From contig CAVWIN010000002.1 in assembly GCA_963755085.1 (NCBI GenBank), positions 154,805-218,804 of the forward strand: a DNA stretch of 64,000 nt, read 5' to 3'. The position numbers were made by a program, and so were the translations under genes. The notes beneath the pieces are model-generated. The model did no database searches, was not told where the DNA came from, and was given only the letters and a program-made list of their open reading frames with translations. The DNA is from JACVRM01 sp963755085. Lineage in GTDB: Bacteria > Actinomycetota > Thermoleophilia > Gaiellales > Gaiellaceae. Shown here in pieces: positions 33,078 through 42,394 of the stretch. Each line of letters opens with the position of its first letter. Positions within the stretch are counted from its first letter, which is position 1.

Positions 33078-33392
33078 CTACGCCGCGGCCTGGCCCATCT
33101 CGCCCTGGGCCTGCTCCTTGCGCCCGAGCGGGAGCACCAGGTCGATGTTGACGTGCGGCCTCGCGATCACGTGGCTCGAGATCAGCTCGCCGACCTTCTC
33201 GGCGTTCTGCATGCCGGCCTGCACGGCCGCCTTGACGGCGGCGACGTCACCGCGGACGACGGCGGTCACGTAGCCGCCTCCCGTCTCCTCGAAGCTCACG
33301 AGCTCCACCTTGGCCGCCTTCACCATCGCGTCGGCCGCCTCGACCATCGCCGGAAAGCTCCGCGCCTCGATCATTCCCAGGGCATCAGCCAT
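33078..33392 (-). CDS. BMC-H shell hexamer
   Basis: Main facet protein of the microcompartment shell. It has 104 residues: a single BMC domain starting ALGMIEARSFPAMVEAADAM, then ELVSFEETGGGYVTAVVRGD, and VISSHV-type strand (ELISSHVIARPHVNIDLVLP) near the end. It is the only BMC-H in the locus. ATG 33392. The short KEQAQGEMGQAAA tail is polar. Confidence 0.96.
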   Translation of the reverse strand: MADALGMIEARSFPAMVEAADAMVKAAKVELVSFEETGGGYVTAVVRGDVAAVKAAVQAGMQNAEKVGELISSHVIARPHVNIDLVLPLGRKEQAQGEMGQAAA

Positions 33393-33416
33393 CTGTCTGG
33401 CCTCTCCTTTCGCTGA

Positions 33417-34049
33417 CTACTTTGCGGCCTCGCGGCCGTCCAGTCCTTCGATGGCGGCCACGGCGGCCTGCCATCCCACGTCGATGTCCTGCTCCTCGCC
33501 GCCCAGGTACACGCGGCCCATCGAGCCGAACGACCGCACCTCGAGGACGTTGATCTCCGCCGCCTTCTCCGCCTCGTTGGCGGCGAGCGGAGCGTAGGCG
33601 GCCGGCTCGCACTCGAGCACGTACAGCGTCTGCCCGCCCATGATCATCTGGCCGTGCCGCGTCCGGTTGATCAGCTGGGCGTGGTGGTCGTCGATCCGAC
33701 GGACGATCTGGCTCGAGAGGATCCGCGGCTTCATCCGGTCGGACTCGGTGAGCCCGATCGACTCGAGGATCGCGGCCCCTGCCGCCCGGGTCTCCGCCTG
33801 CTCGGGCGAGTGCACCTCGAGCATCCCGTAGTACCGCTCGATGATCTGCATCCCCGGCCGCACGCTCGTGGACTTCAGCGCCACGTCCGACAGCCGGTTG
33901 ATCTCGATCCCGGGCGCGATCTCAACGTACAGCGACGCGTCCCCCGGGAGCGGCAGGAAGCCCTGGGCGACCGTGCCCAGGAAGGCGGCGTACTGCGGTT
34001 GCAGGCTGTCCAGGAAGCAGTACGCACGAAGCTCAACGCCGTTGCTCAA
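33417..34049 (-). CDS. BMC-T shell trimer, second type
   Basis: It has 210 residues, with two circularly permuted BMC domains. It starts VELRAYCFLDSLQPQYAAFL, continues GFLPLPGDASLYVEIAPGIE and IIERYYGMLEVHS, and ends MGRVYLGGEEQDIDVGW. To my recollection this matches the larger, double-stacking BMC-T class found in Haliangium-type shells better than EutL. The start is TTG at 34049, supported by GGGAGG five bases upstream; an overlapping ATG in another frame stops after two codons. Confidence 0.9.
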   Translation of the reverse strand: MSNGVELRAYCFLDSLQPQYAAFLGTVAQGFLPLPGDASLYVEIAPGIEINRLSDVALKSTSVRPGMQIIERYYGMLEVHSPEQAETRAAGAAILESIGLTESDRMKPRILSSQIVRRIDDHHAQLINRTRHGQMIMGGQTLYVLECEPAAYAPLAANEAEKAAEINVLEVRSFGSMGRVYLGGEEQDIDVGWQAAVAAIEGLDGREAAK

Positions 34050-34064
34050 TCCATCCTCCCTTGG

Positions 34065-34930
<866 letters not shown>

Positions 34931-34934
<4 letters not shown>

Positions 34935-35518
34935 GTCGCGGCTCCGACGCGGTCGGCCAGGTAGCGCCGCTCGATCTCGGTGATCTTCGCGACCCTGCGG
35001 GCGTGGCGATCGCCGCCCCACGGGGTGGCGAGCCAGGCGTCGACGATCTCCAGCGCGAGGTTCTCGCCGACGAACCCGGCGCCGAGCACGAGCACGTTCG
35101 CATGGTTGTGCTCGCGGCTGTTCTTCGCGGAGGCGACGTCCCAGCAAGTCGCGGCGCGGATGCCCGGCACCTTGTTCGCGGCCATGCAGGAGCCGATGCC
35201 GGCGCCGTTGACGACGATGCCCCAGCGGCAGGCGCCGTCGGCGACGAGGCGCGCGACGGCATGCGCGAAGTCCGGGTAGTCGACCGCCTCCGTGTTGCCG
35301 GTCCCGCAGTCGCGCACCTCGAGGCCGCGCTCGCGGAGGGCGGCGGCGATGTGCTCCTTCAGCCGGAAGCCGCCGTGGTCGGCTCCGACGGCAATGCCGT
35401 CGCCGGTAGCCGCGGCGGGCGCGGGCTGCGAGGCCGCCGGCTCCTCGGGCACGACCTGCGCGACGATGGCGGCCACGAGCGCGCGCACCTCGTCCTCCGA
35501 GGGAAGCATCGTGCTCAT
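34931..35518 (-). CDS. rpiB: RpiB/LacAB-family sugar-phosphate isomerase with targeting extension
   Basis: Probable isomerase of a pentose phosphate or related sugar phosphate. It has 195 residues, about 45 longer than usual. Residues 5-22 (LPSEDEVRALVAAIVAQVV) form an amphipathic helix followed by an Ala/Pro linker, an encapsulation-peptide layout. The core has AVGADHGGFRLKEHI and the anion-binding GIGSCMAANKVPGIRAA. The position of the usual catalytic cysteine (CGTGIG) reads NGAGIG, so the base must be another residue or the substrate differs. ATG 35518; an inner ATG at 35509 is possible. Confidence 0.87.
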
Positions 35519-36294
35519 GCGCCTGCCTCGGGCCGGTTGAGCTCTACCTGGTACTCGTAGCGCTCGCCGACGAAGACGAGCCGCGTCGCCTCGACGGGCT
35601 CGCCCGCCGGCGTGAAGGTGAGGCGCCGAATCAGCAGCACGGGCGTGCCGGCTTCGCAGCCGAGCAGCTGCGCGCTGGCCGCGTCGACGACGCCGGGCGA
35701 GATCGTCTCGACGGCGCGGTCGAGCACGAGCCCGATCGGCTCGCGCTGGAGCGTCTCGTACATCGAGCCGGCATCCAGGCGCCGACGCTTGAAGAGGCCG
35801 TCGTGGCCGCCGAGCATGTCGACCGGAAGCCAGGTCTCGGCGAGCCCGACCGGCTTGCCGTCGGCGAGCAAGAGGCGGCGCAGGAAGCGGCAGCGCGTGC
35901 CCTCCGGCAGGCCGAGCGCCGAGGCCAGGTCGGCCGGGACGTCCTCGACGGTGGATGCAAGCATCCGGTGGGAGGGCGCGAAGCCCTGGCTCGCCGCCAG
36001 CTCGCTGAACGACGTCAGCTGCGGCTCGTGCCGGATCTTGGGCACGGCGACGAACGAGCCCAGTCCCTGCACCTTACGGATGACGCCGCGCGTCTCCAGG
36101 TCGGCCAGCGCCTGGCGGACGGTGGCGCGGGAGACGCCGTAGCGCTCCTGGATCACCGCCTCCGTGGCAAAGCGGTCGCCGGGCGCTAGGCCGCCGTCGC
36201 GGATCTCGTCGAGGAGCGCGTCACGCAGCTGTGCGTAGAGCGGAAGCGGGTTGGCACGGTCGAGCCAGGCCGGCGCTGCGGCCGTCGAGCTCAC
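35515..36294 (-). CDS. GntR-family regulator, HutC subfamily, first gene of the BMC operon
   Basis: It has 259 residues. The N-terminal winged helix has LPLYAQLRDALLDEIRDGGL, RYGVSRATVRQALADLETRG and VQGLGSFVA. The C-terminal UTRA effector domain (residues about 95-245) has RFLRRLLLADGKPVGLAETWLP. It probably senses a sugar phosphate and controls the downstream microcompartment genes and itself. GTG 36294. Palindromes at 36298-36342 lie just upstream and are candidate operators. It overlaps rpiB, so it is co-transcribed with the shell genes. Confidence 0.93.
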   Translation of the reverse strand: MSSTAAAPAWLDRANPLPLYAQLRDALLDEIRDGGLAPGDRFATEAVIQERYGVSRATVRQALADLETRGVIRKVQGLGSFVAVPKIRHEPQLTSFSELAASQGFAPSHRMLASTVEDVPADLASALGLPEGTRCRFLRRLLLADGKPVGLAETWLPVDMLGGHDGLFKRRRLDAGSMYETLQREPIGLVLDRAVETISPGVVDAASAQLLGCEAGTPVLLIRRLTFTPAGEPVEATRLVFVGERYEYQVELNRPEAGA

Positions 36295-36297
36295 CGC

Positions 36298-36342
36298 GAG
36301 ACCTCATTAGTCCGGTCATCCGGACGACCGTACATTGGTCTC
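36298..36342. promoter_or_regulatory. candidate GntR operator region of the BMC operon
   Basis: A perfect inverted repeat GTCCGG-tcat-CCGGAC (36310-36325) sits 16-31 bases upstream of the GntR GTG. It is flanked symmetrically by GAGACC (36298-36303) and GGTCTC (36337-36342). The nested dyad fits a dimeric GntR repressor. No strong -10/-35 pair is obvious. Confidence 0.55.
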
Positions 36343-36416
36343 ATTCTTGACCCGTCGCGGCGCAGATGTCAAGCGGGGAGGTTGCTTCGCGGCGCCGCGG
36401 TACGATCCGCGCGCTC

Positions 36417-36980
36417 ATGCACGGCGAACGGCGCTTCAGCCAGGCCATTTCGGACGGCGACCGGATCTCGCTGGTCGCGTCCGCCGCTGACGACGACTCG
36501 GCCCACCGAGCGGCCGCCGACGGCGCGACGGCGCTCGTCGCGGGGGCGCCGCTCGGCGACCACACGCTGCCGGTGCTCTGGCGCGGCTCCGGCGGCCCGC
36601 AGGCGGCGCGCAACGCAGCCGCCGATGCGTGCGTGCTCGTCGCGGGCGACGACGACGAAGACCGGCTCGTCGAGCGCTACCACGAGGTAGTGGACCTCGG
36701 TCTCGACTGCGTCGTCGAGGTCGCGCAGGAGGAGGAGCTCCTGCGGGTGCTCGAGGCGCTCGACCCGGAGGTCTTCCTGCTCACGCCGGGCGACCAGCAC
36801 GGCGAGGAGGCGCTGGAGCGCGTGCTGGAGCTGCTCGAGGACGTGCCGGCCGGCAAGCTCGCCGTCGCCGACCTGACGCCCTACGACGAGGTCGAGCTGG
36901 CCGCGCTCGAGCGGGCCGGGGTGGACGCGGTGATCGTGCCGCTGGAGTCGGTGGCCGTCCTGGCCGCCGCGACTCCCTAG
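36417..36980 (+). CDS. TrpC-like (indole-3-glycerol phosphate synthase-like) TIM-barrel protein
   Basis: It has 187 residues. It begins HGERRFSQAISDGDRISLVA, similar to the core of TrpC barrels, and shows repeated beta-alpha units (VDLGLDCVVEVAQEEELLRVL, then LDPEVFLLTPGD). It is shorter than true TrpC (about 260), lacks the N-terminal helix region, and I cannot place the catalytic lysines. So catalysis is doubtful. ATG 36417 is ten bases after TACGAT (36401-36406). It is divergent from the BMC operon and its stop shares CTAG with the convergent phosphofructokinase. Confidence 0.55.
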   Translation: MHGERRFSQAISDGDRISLVASAADDDSAHRAAADGATALVAGAPLGDHTLPVLWRGSGGPQAARNAAADACVLVAGDDDEDRLVERYHEVVDLGLDCVVEVAQEEELLRVLEALDPEVFLLTPGDQHGEEALERVLELLEDVPAGKLAVADLTPYDEVELAALERAGVDAVIVPLESVAVLAAATP

Positions 36981-38020
36981 CCGAAGAACGCCTTCGCGAC
37001 GTCGTACCACTCGGGCGGCACGGTCTTCAGCTCGGCCGTCGCCTCGCGCAGGGACACCGCGACGATCTCGTCACCGCGCAGCGCCGCCATCTGCCCGAAC
37101 TGCTCCTCGTGCACGAGGTCGGCGGCCTTGAGGCCGTAGCGGCTCGCAAGCACGCGGTCGCGCGCCGTCGGCGTGCCGCCGCGCTGCACGTGGCCAAGGA
37201 CGGTCACGCGGGTTTCGTATCCGGTGCGCTCCTCGATCTCGCCCGCGAGCGCGTGCCCGACGCCGCCCAGGCGGACGTGCCCGAACGCGTCCGTCGGCGC
37301 CTCCTGTGTGACGCTGCGGCGCTCACCCGACTCGTAGGTCAGCTCGTAGCCCTCGCTGACCACGACGATGGAGAAGTCTTTGCCGCGCGCGTGGCGTCGG
37401 CTGATCTCCGCGCACGCCGTCTCGACGGTCACCGGCTGCTCGGGGATGAGGATGACGTCGGCGCCGCCGGCGATGCCGCTCATGACGGCGATCCAGCCGG
37501 TGTGCCGGCCCATGACCTCGACGACCATCACGCGGTTGTGCGACTCGGCGGTCGTGTGCAGCCGGTCGATGGCCTCGGTGCAGACCGAGACCGCGGTGTC
37601 GAAGCCGAACGTGTAGTCGGTGCCCGAGAGGTCGTTGTCGATCGTCTTCGGGACGCCCACGACCGGGAGGCCGTGCTCCTCGTAGAGGCGGGCCGCGACG
37701 CCGAGCGTGTCCTCGCCGCCGATCGCGACGAGCGCGTCGAGGTTCTCCGCGAATGTCGTGAGCACGGCGTCGACGCCGCCGTCGACCTTGTACGGGTTCG
37801 TGCGCGACGTCCCGATGATCGTGCCGCCGCGCGGCAGGATCCCCGAGATCTCGCGCGGGCCGAGCGGCTGCAGCCGGCCGTGGACCAGCCCGGCCCAGCC
37901 CTCCCGGACGCCGATCACGTCGTAGCCGCGCGTCTGCGAGCGGCGCGCGACCGCGCGGATGACCGCGTTGAGGCCCGGGGCGTCGCCGCCGCCGGTGAGG
38001 ACGCCTACTCGCTTGGGCAC
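36977..38020 (-). CDS. pfp: 6-phosphofructokinase, probably PPi-dependent
   Basis: Phosphorylates fructose-6-phosphate. It has 347 residues. The N-terminus is RVGVLTGGGDAPGLNAVIRA and the catalytic motif PKTIDNDL. Two diagnostic positions differ from ATP enzymes: GGEDTLG (Asp where ATP-PFK has the Gly of GGDGS) and VPKTIDND (Lys where ATP-PFK has Gly). Asp and Lys together mark PPi-dependent or dual enzymes such as that of Amycolatopsis. GTG 38020. It stands alone between the BMC locus and tRNA-Leu. Confidence 0.87.
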   Translation of the reverse strand: MPKRVGVLTGGGDAPGLNAVIRAVARRSQTRGYDVIGVREGWAGLVHGRLQPLGPREISGILPRGGTIIGTSRTNPYKVDGGVDAVLTTFAENLDALVAIGGEDTLGVAARLYEEHGLPVVGVPKTIDNDLSGTDYTFGFDTAVSVCTEAIDRLHTTAESHNRVMVVEVMGRHTGWIAVMSGIAGGADVILIPEQPVTVETACAEISRRHARGKDFSIVVVSEGYELTYESGERRSVTQEAPTDAFGHVRLGGVGHALAGEIEERTGYETRVTVLGHVQRGGTPTARDRVLASRYGLKAADLVHEEQFGQMAALRGDEIVAVSLREATAELKTVPPEWYDVAKAFFG

Positions 38021-38108
38021 ATCGCGATGGTACGGGTTGCGCAGCGCGCTCTGTTGCGGCGGACTGCGATTGCCTGAATAGACAACGAGTACCGTCCGGC
38101 GGCGCGGC

Positions 38109-38114
38109 TAGAAT
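38109..38114 (+). promoter_or_regulatory. -10 hexamer TAGAAT for tRNA-Leu
   Basis: TAGAAT lies 11 bases before the first base of the tRNA. No convincing -35 at 16-18 bases upstream. Confidence 0.5.
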
Positions 38115-38125
38115 GGCTGAAACAA

Positions 38126-38210
38126 GCGGCGGTGGCGCAACCGGTCGACGCGGCGCCCTCAAAAGGCGCTGGGGCATAGCCCCGTGTGGGTTCGAATCCC
38201 ACCCGCCGCA
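38126..38210 (+). tRNA. tRNA-Leu, anticodon CAA
   Basis: The acceptor stem GCGGCGG (38126-38132) pairs with CCGCCGC (38203-38209), followed by discriminator A. The anticodon stem GCGCC/GGCGC encloses the loop CTCAAAA, giving anticodon CAA for codon UUG. A long variable arm (GGGGC-ata-GCCCC type) marks class II leucine tRNA, and the T loop is GGGTTCGAATCCC. CCA is not encoded. The gene is followed at once by an HTH-LAGLIDADG open frame. Confidence 0.95.
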
Positions 38211-38214
38211 TTTC

Positions 38215-38936
38215 ATGCGATCCGAATACGAGCGAGAGATCGTTCTCGACCTCGCGAACTGCGGCGTCAACCAGTCGTTGATCGCTCGCGTGACCTTCAT
38301 CCCGCGGTCAACAGTTCGCTACTGGCTGAAGCCGCACCGGCTGCGGCGTGAGCGGCGGCCTCAGTTGAACCTCGCGTCGCTGCCGGCTCGGGAGTACTCG
38401 TATCTGCTGGGCTTTATCTCGGGGACGGAGCGCTCTCGCAGCACCGACGCGGCGTCTACAAACTTCGCATCGTCTGCGACAGCCAGTACACAGAGATCAT
38501 CGACGAGTGTGCCTCGGCAATGCAGGCTGTGATGCCGCATAACCGCGTGAGCATTCAGAAACTGCCGTACAACGCTGTCGTGATCGGGTGTTACTCGAAG
38601 GCCTGGCCGCTCCTGTTCCCGCAGCACGGGCCCGGACGCAAGCACACGCGCAAGATCGAACTGGCGCGGTGGCAGCGCGAGATCGTCGAGCGTCACCCGA
38701 AGCCCTTCCTCCGCGGCCTGATCCACTCCGATGGCTGCCAGGTGCTCAACCGCGTGAACGGCAAGGGATACCCGCGCTACTTCTTCAGCCAGGTCTCCGA
38801 CGACATCCGCTCGCTGTTCTGCGAGGCGTACCGCATGGTCGGCGTGGAGTACCGGCTGAACCGCTGGAACTCCGTCTCGATCGCACGGGCCCCGAGCGTT
38901 GCGATCCTCGACTCGTTCATCGGGCCGAAGTCGTAA
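38215..38936 (+). pseudogene. HTH plus LAGLIDADG-like protein, frameshifted at 38421-38424
   Basis: From ATG 38215 an N-terminal HTH (LANCGVNQSLIARVTFIPRS) is followed by the first LAGLIDADG-type helix YLLGFISG. There the frame breaks. Adding one G to the run at 38421-38424 gives GDGALSQHRRGVYKLRIVCD and joins the frame ending at 38936, which carries the second motif FLRGLIHSDGC. The repaired protein is about 240 residues, like small homing-endonuclease-derived proteins or regulators seen in Actinobacteria. Its start is four bases after the tRNA end. Whether the break is real or a sequencing error in a G run is open. Confidence 0.7.
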
Positions 38937-38984
38937 CGCCGCGTTAACGAGGCCCGTAACGCCGGCTGGTACAAAGAGCGCCCG

Positions 38985-40480
38985 ATGCGCCCGCCCTCCC
39001 TCCTTGCCGGGCTCGCGCTGTCGCTTGCCGCCCTGCTTGTCCCCGCCGTCGCGGCCGACGGCCACGTGACCCGGCCGCCGAGGAAGGCGGAGAAGCCCAA
39101 GCGCGTCGCGCTGCACAAGCGGCCGAACATCGTCTTCGTCATGACCGACGACCAGACGCTCGAGAACCTGCGAGTGATGCACGACACCAAGCGGCTGCTC
39201 GCCGACCAGGGCGCCACCTTCAACCAGTACGTCGTCTCCTACTCGCTCTGCTGCCCCTCGCGGGCGACGATGCTGACCGGCGAGTACGCGCACAACCACC
39301 GCGTGCTCGGCAACCACTCGCCGAACGGCGGCTTCTACCAGTTCCGCTCGCAGAACGCGCTGCCGGTCTGGCTCCAGGACGCCGGCTACTTCACGGCGCA
39401 CGTCGGCAAGTACCTGAACGGCTACGGCAAGCGCAACCGGCACGAGGTGCCGCGCGGGCTGGAACGCAGTGGTACACGTCGGTCGACCCGACGACGTACC
39501 GCTACTGGGACTACACGTTCAACCAGAACGGCAAGCTCGTCCACTACGGCAACGCCGTGCGCGACTACCGCACCGACGTCGACACGCGCACCGCGGTCGG
39601 GATCATCAAGCGCCACGCGAAGAGCAGGGTCGAGCGCGGGAAGCCGATGTACCTCCAGGTCGACTACCTCGCGCCGCACAGCGGCTACCCGGTCGCGCTG
39701 GACGACCCGCCGCGCATGGCGACACCGGAGCCGGCACCGCGCCACCGCGACCGGTTCGCGTTCGCGCCGCTTCCGACGCCGCCGAACTACAACGAGGCGG
39801 ACGTCAGCGACAAGCCGCTCGGAATCCGGCGCCGCGCGCAGATCGAGCCGTATGTCCGCTATGCGATCACCGAGGACTACCAGCAGCGGCTCGAGTCGCT
39901 CCTCGCCGTCGACGAGGGCGTCGCCGCGATCGTCCGGGAGCTGCGGCAGACGGGCGAGCTGAACAACACGTACATCTTCTTCAGCTCCGACAATGGCTTC
40001 TTCCAGGGCGAGCACCGCATCCCGAGCGGCAAGGTGCTCCCCTACGAGGAGTCGATCCACCTGCCGTTGATCGTCCGCGGGCCGGGGATCAAGCCGCATA
40101 CCAGGCTCGACCAGCTGGTCGGCAACGTCGACCTCGCGCCGACGATCGCGGCCATGGCGCACGCGAAGCCCGGCCTCATCCAGGACGGCGTCTCGCTGCT
40201 GCCGCTGCTGAAGACCGGCCGCTGGCACGTGAAGCGAAACGACATCCTCCTGGAGGCCGGACCCTTCGACAAGCCGCAGCAGGAGTACACCGGCCTGCGC
40301 ACGCCGCGGTACATGTTCGCCGTCTACGGCAACGGCGAGCAGGAGCTGTACGACCTGCGCGCCGACCCGTACCAGCTCGACAACCGGGCCGGGTCGCCCG
40401 AGTACGAGCAGGTGCGGACGATGCTCACGGAGCGGCTGCAGCGTCTCCGCTACTGCGCGGGCGCTAGCTGCCGACCGTGA
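38985..40480 (+). CDS. secreted arylsulfatase-family protein, frameshifted near 39462-39472
   Basis: Type-I sulfatase. A signal peptide (residues 1-25) precedes PNIVFVMTDDQT, the calcium site. The formylglycine motif is CCPSRATMLTGEY, a complete C-x-P-S-R. After NGYGKRNRHEVPRG the frame fails and the remainder (DNGFFQGEHRIPSGK, LDQLVGNVDLAPTIAAMA) is two bases out of phase. Two +1 insertions ten bases apart, near 39463 and 39472, would restore GWNEWYTSVDPTTYRYW. The repaired length is about 497 residues. TACAAA (38970-38975) nine bases before the ATG may be its -10. The substrate is unknown. Confidence 0.85.
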
Positions 40481-41963
40481 GCGGCGGGTAGGGCGGCGAG
40501 GGCAGGACGGCCAGCCGCAGCGGCCCCTCGGCGAGGCCTTCCGCCATCGTCAACGCCGCGCGGAGGCCGTGGGTCGGAACGAAGCCGAGCGTCCGCGCAA
40601 CCGTGGCGTCCCGCGACCCGGCCACCAGCACCGCGCCGAGCCGGTCGATCGCCGGCCTGCAGCCCCGCCAGTCGACGTACGGGAGCACCGGGTGGCACGC
40701 GTCGCCGCGCCGGTACGCCTCGAGCGCGCGCTCATCGCGCGTGGCCGCCTCCTCGGCGTCCGCCAGCGCTCCGCCGCCGTTCGCGTCGCGCAGCGCCGTG
40801 AAGAACGCGCGGTACGGCTGCTGCCCGGGGTGCGCGTACCGCCGGTGCAGGCGGTGGACCAGGATCGCGGTGCCGCCTTCTTGCACCGGGAAACGCTCGC
40901 GCCAGAGCCGCAGCGCGTAGCCCAGGCCGAGCGCGGCGGCGAGCACCGGGTTCGGGCGCTCGCGTGGCAGCCACGGCGTCGTGTCGGGAATGCCGATGCA
41001 GATCGCGCCGACGGGCTCGTCGAGCCGGACGTGGCGTGCCTCCGTCGCACGGAGCAGCGCTTCCGCATGCGCAACGGACGGCGGTCCGGCGAACACGCCA
41101 AGCGTCGAGACCTCGACCGGAAGGCCGCGCATGATGCGCAGCCGCAGCGCGGACGGCAGCCGACCGTAGGCCCGCCCGAGCCACGAGCCGACGAGCCGGT
41201 CGAGCGCCTCACGGTCGTGCGGGTACCCCTGGAGTGCGCCGCGGAGCACCGGGTGGTTGAGCGCGAGTGACACGCCGATGAGCGGCCCGCGCGCGGCGAG
41301 CGCCCGCTCCAGGTCGACGCCGAGCCTCCAGCCCTGGGACGCGCCCGTCTCGAGCAGCGAATACGCCCCGGCGGCCCGTAACGCGACCGGGGAGGTCGCG
41401 GCCACGAGCGCAGCCGGCCCGCCGTGGATGACGGTCTCGGCGGCGCTCACGACCACGATGACGTCGGTGTGTGCAAGCGCGGGATTGACACGCAGCACGA
41501 CGTTGCCCGATGTCCCGACGGCGACGAGATCGTCCGCCTCGGCGTCGTGGACGACGACCTGCCCGTGGAAGCGCCGCGCCAGCTCCGGGGAGACGAACGT
41601 GTCGATCTGCCTGCGGCCGGGGCGACGCGCGAGCCCGGCGGCGAGAAGCAGGGTCTGCCGCTCGGACGCGACGCCCGCACGCCCCAGCGCGTCGAGGACG
41701 GCCTCGAGCGCCGCGCGCCGCGGATCGTTGTCGACGCTTGGAAGCGGGAGCGCCGCCGGCTCGACGACCACGGTCGCCCGGCCGCCGCGGGGCACGCTCG
41801 CCTCGAGCGGCGGCCCGGCCAGCGGGAAACGCACCGCGTCCCGCACGGCGGCGCGTACGTCGTCGATCGCCGAGGCGGGCGCGGGCGGGCGTAGGAGCAC
41901 CGTGCGGTCGGGCGCGTCCAGGAAGTTGACGCGCGTCCCGGCCAGCACCGGGATCCGCGTCAC
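40464..41963 (-). CDS. LarA-like (DUF2088) protein
   Basis: It has 499 residues. The N-terminal half resembles the DUF2088 domain of the nickel-pincer lactate racemase LarA: ATVVVEPAALPLPSVDNDPR, LLLAAGLARRPGRRQ, VVVHDAEADDLVAVG and VIVVVSAAETVIHGG. The lysine-containing GGRK loop that carries the LarA cofactor is not evident, so racemase activity is doubtful. GTG 41963 overlaps the GNAT stop. The 3' end overlaps the convergent sulfatase by 17 bases. No lar biosynthesis genes lie nearby. Confidence 0.6.
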   Translation of the reverse strand: MTRIPVLAGTRVNFLDAPDRTVLLRPPAPASAIDDVRAAVRDAVRFPLAGPPLEASVPRGGRATVVVEPAALPLPSVDNDPRRAALEAVLDALGRAGVASERQTLLLAAGLARRPGRRQIDTFVSPELARRFHGQVVVHDAEADDLVAVGTSGNVVLRVNPALAHTDVIVVVSAAETVIHGGPAALVAATSPVALRAAGAYSLLETGASQGWRLGVDLERALAARGPLIGVSLALNHPVLRGALQGYPHDREALDRLVGSWLGRAYGRLPSALRLRIMRGLPVEVSTLGVFAGPPSVAHAEALLRATEARHVRLDEPVGAICIGIPDTTPWLPRERPNPVLAAALGLGYALRLWRERFPVQEGGTAILVHRLHRRYAHPGQQPYRAFFTALRDANGGGALADAEEAATRDERALEAYRRGDACHPVLPYVDWRGCRPAIDRLGAVLVAGSRDATVARTLGFVPTHGLRAALTMAEGLAEGPLRLAVLPSPPYPPLTVGS

Positions 41964-42394
41964 TGCAAGAGAAGCGCGTAGGCGCGGCCATGGTGCACGA
42001 AGCCGTACGCCTCGTACAGCTGGTGCCCTCCCGTGCGCTGGTGCCCCGACTCGAGCACCAGGCGGTGGCAGCCGTGCCGGCGCGCCTCGTCGGCGCAGGC
42101 GTCGAGCAGCGCCCGCGCGTGTCCGCGCCGTCGCGCCTCCGGCGCGACGAAGAGGTCGGGGATCCACGCCTCGACGGTCGTCCAGTTCAGCCGCTGCCGC
42201 AGCCAGAAGCTGACGATGCCGACGACGCGGCCGCCGTCCTCGGCGACGAAGACGCGGGCATCGCGGTTGGCGAGATGCTCCCCGAACACGGCGTGCTGGT
42301 CGGTGCGGTTCTCCGCAGCCGGCGGCCGCCCGAGAGCCTCCAGCAGCTCGAGCACGGCGTCGGCGTCGCCGATGTGCGCCGCGCGAACGCTCAC
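41960..42394 (-). CDS. GNAT-family N-acetyltransferase
   Basis: It has 144 residues. It begins VSVRAAHIGDADAVLELLEA and contains the acetyl-CoA loop VAPEARRRGHARALLDACADEA. It closes with YEAYGFVHHGRAYALLLQ. GTG 42394 overlaps the upstream GNAT stop, ruling out the much longer open frame. The substrate is unknown; the position between a tandem GNAT and a LarA-like gene gives no firm clue. Confidence 0.88.
   Translation of the reverse strand: MSVRAAHIGDADAVLELLEALGRPPAAENRTDQHAVFGEHLANRDARVFVAEDGGRVVGIVSFWLRQRLNWTTVEAWIPDLFVAPEARRRGHARALLDACADEARRHGCHRLVLESGHQRTGGHQLYEAYGFVHHGRAYALLLQ

Noticed and set aside
30753..33416. An 887-codon open frame on the plus strand opposite the BMC operon, and similar long frames such as 46802-48694 (+), 1216-2922 (+) and 16418-18502 (-).
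   Set aside because: They are antisense to well-recognised genes, arginine/alanine rich, with no family motif; long spurious frames are expected at this GC content.
38215..40480. Integrated mobile element between tRNA-Leu and polA.
   Set aside because: No integrase, transposase or duplicated tRNA end is visible; the genes read with the same GC and codon style as their neighbours. Only the LAGLIDADG gene hints at mobility.
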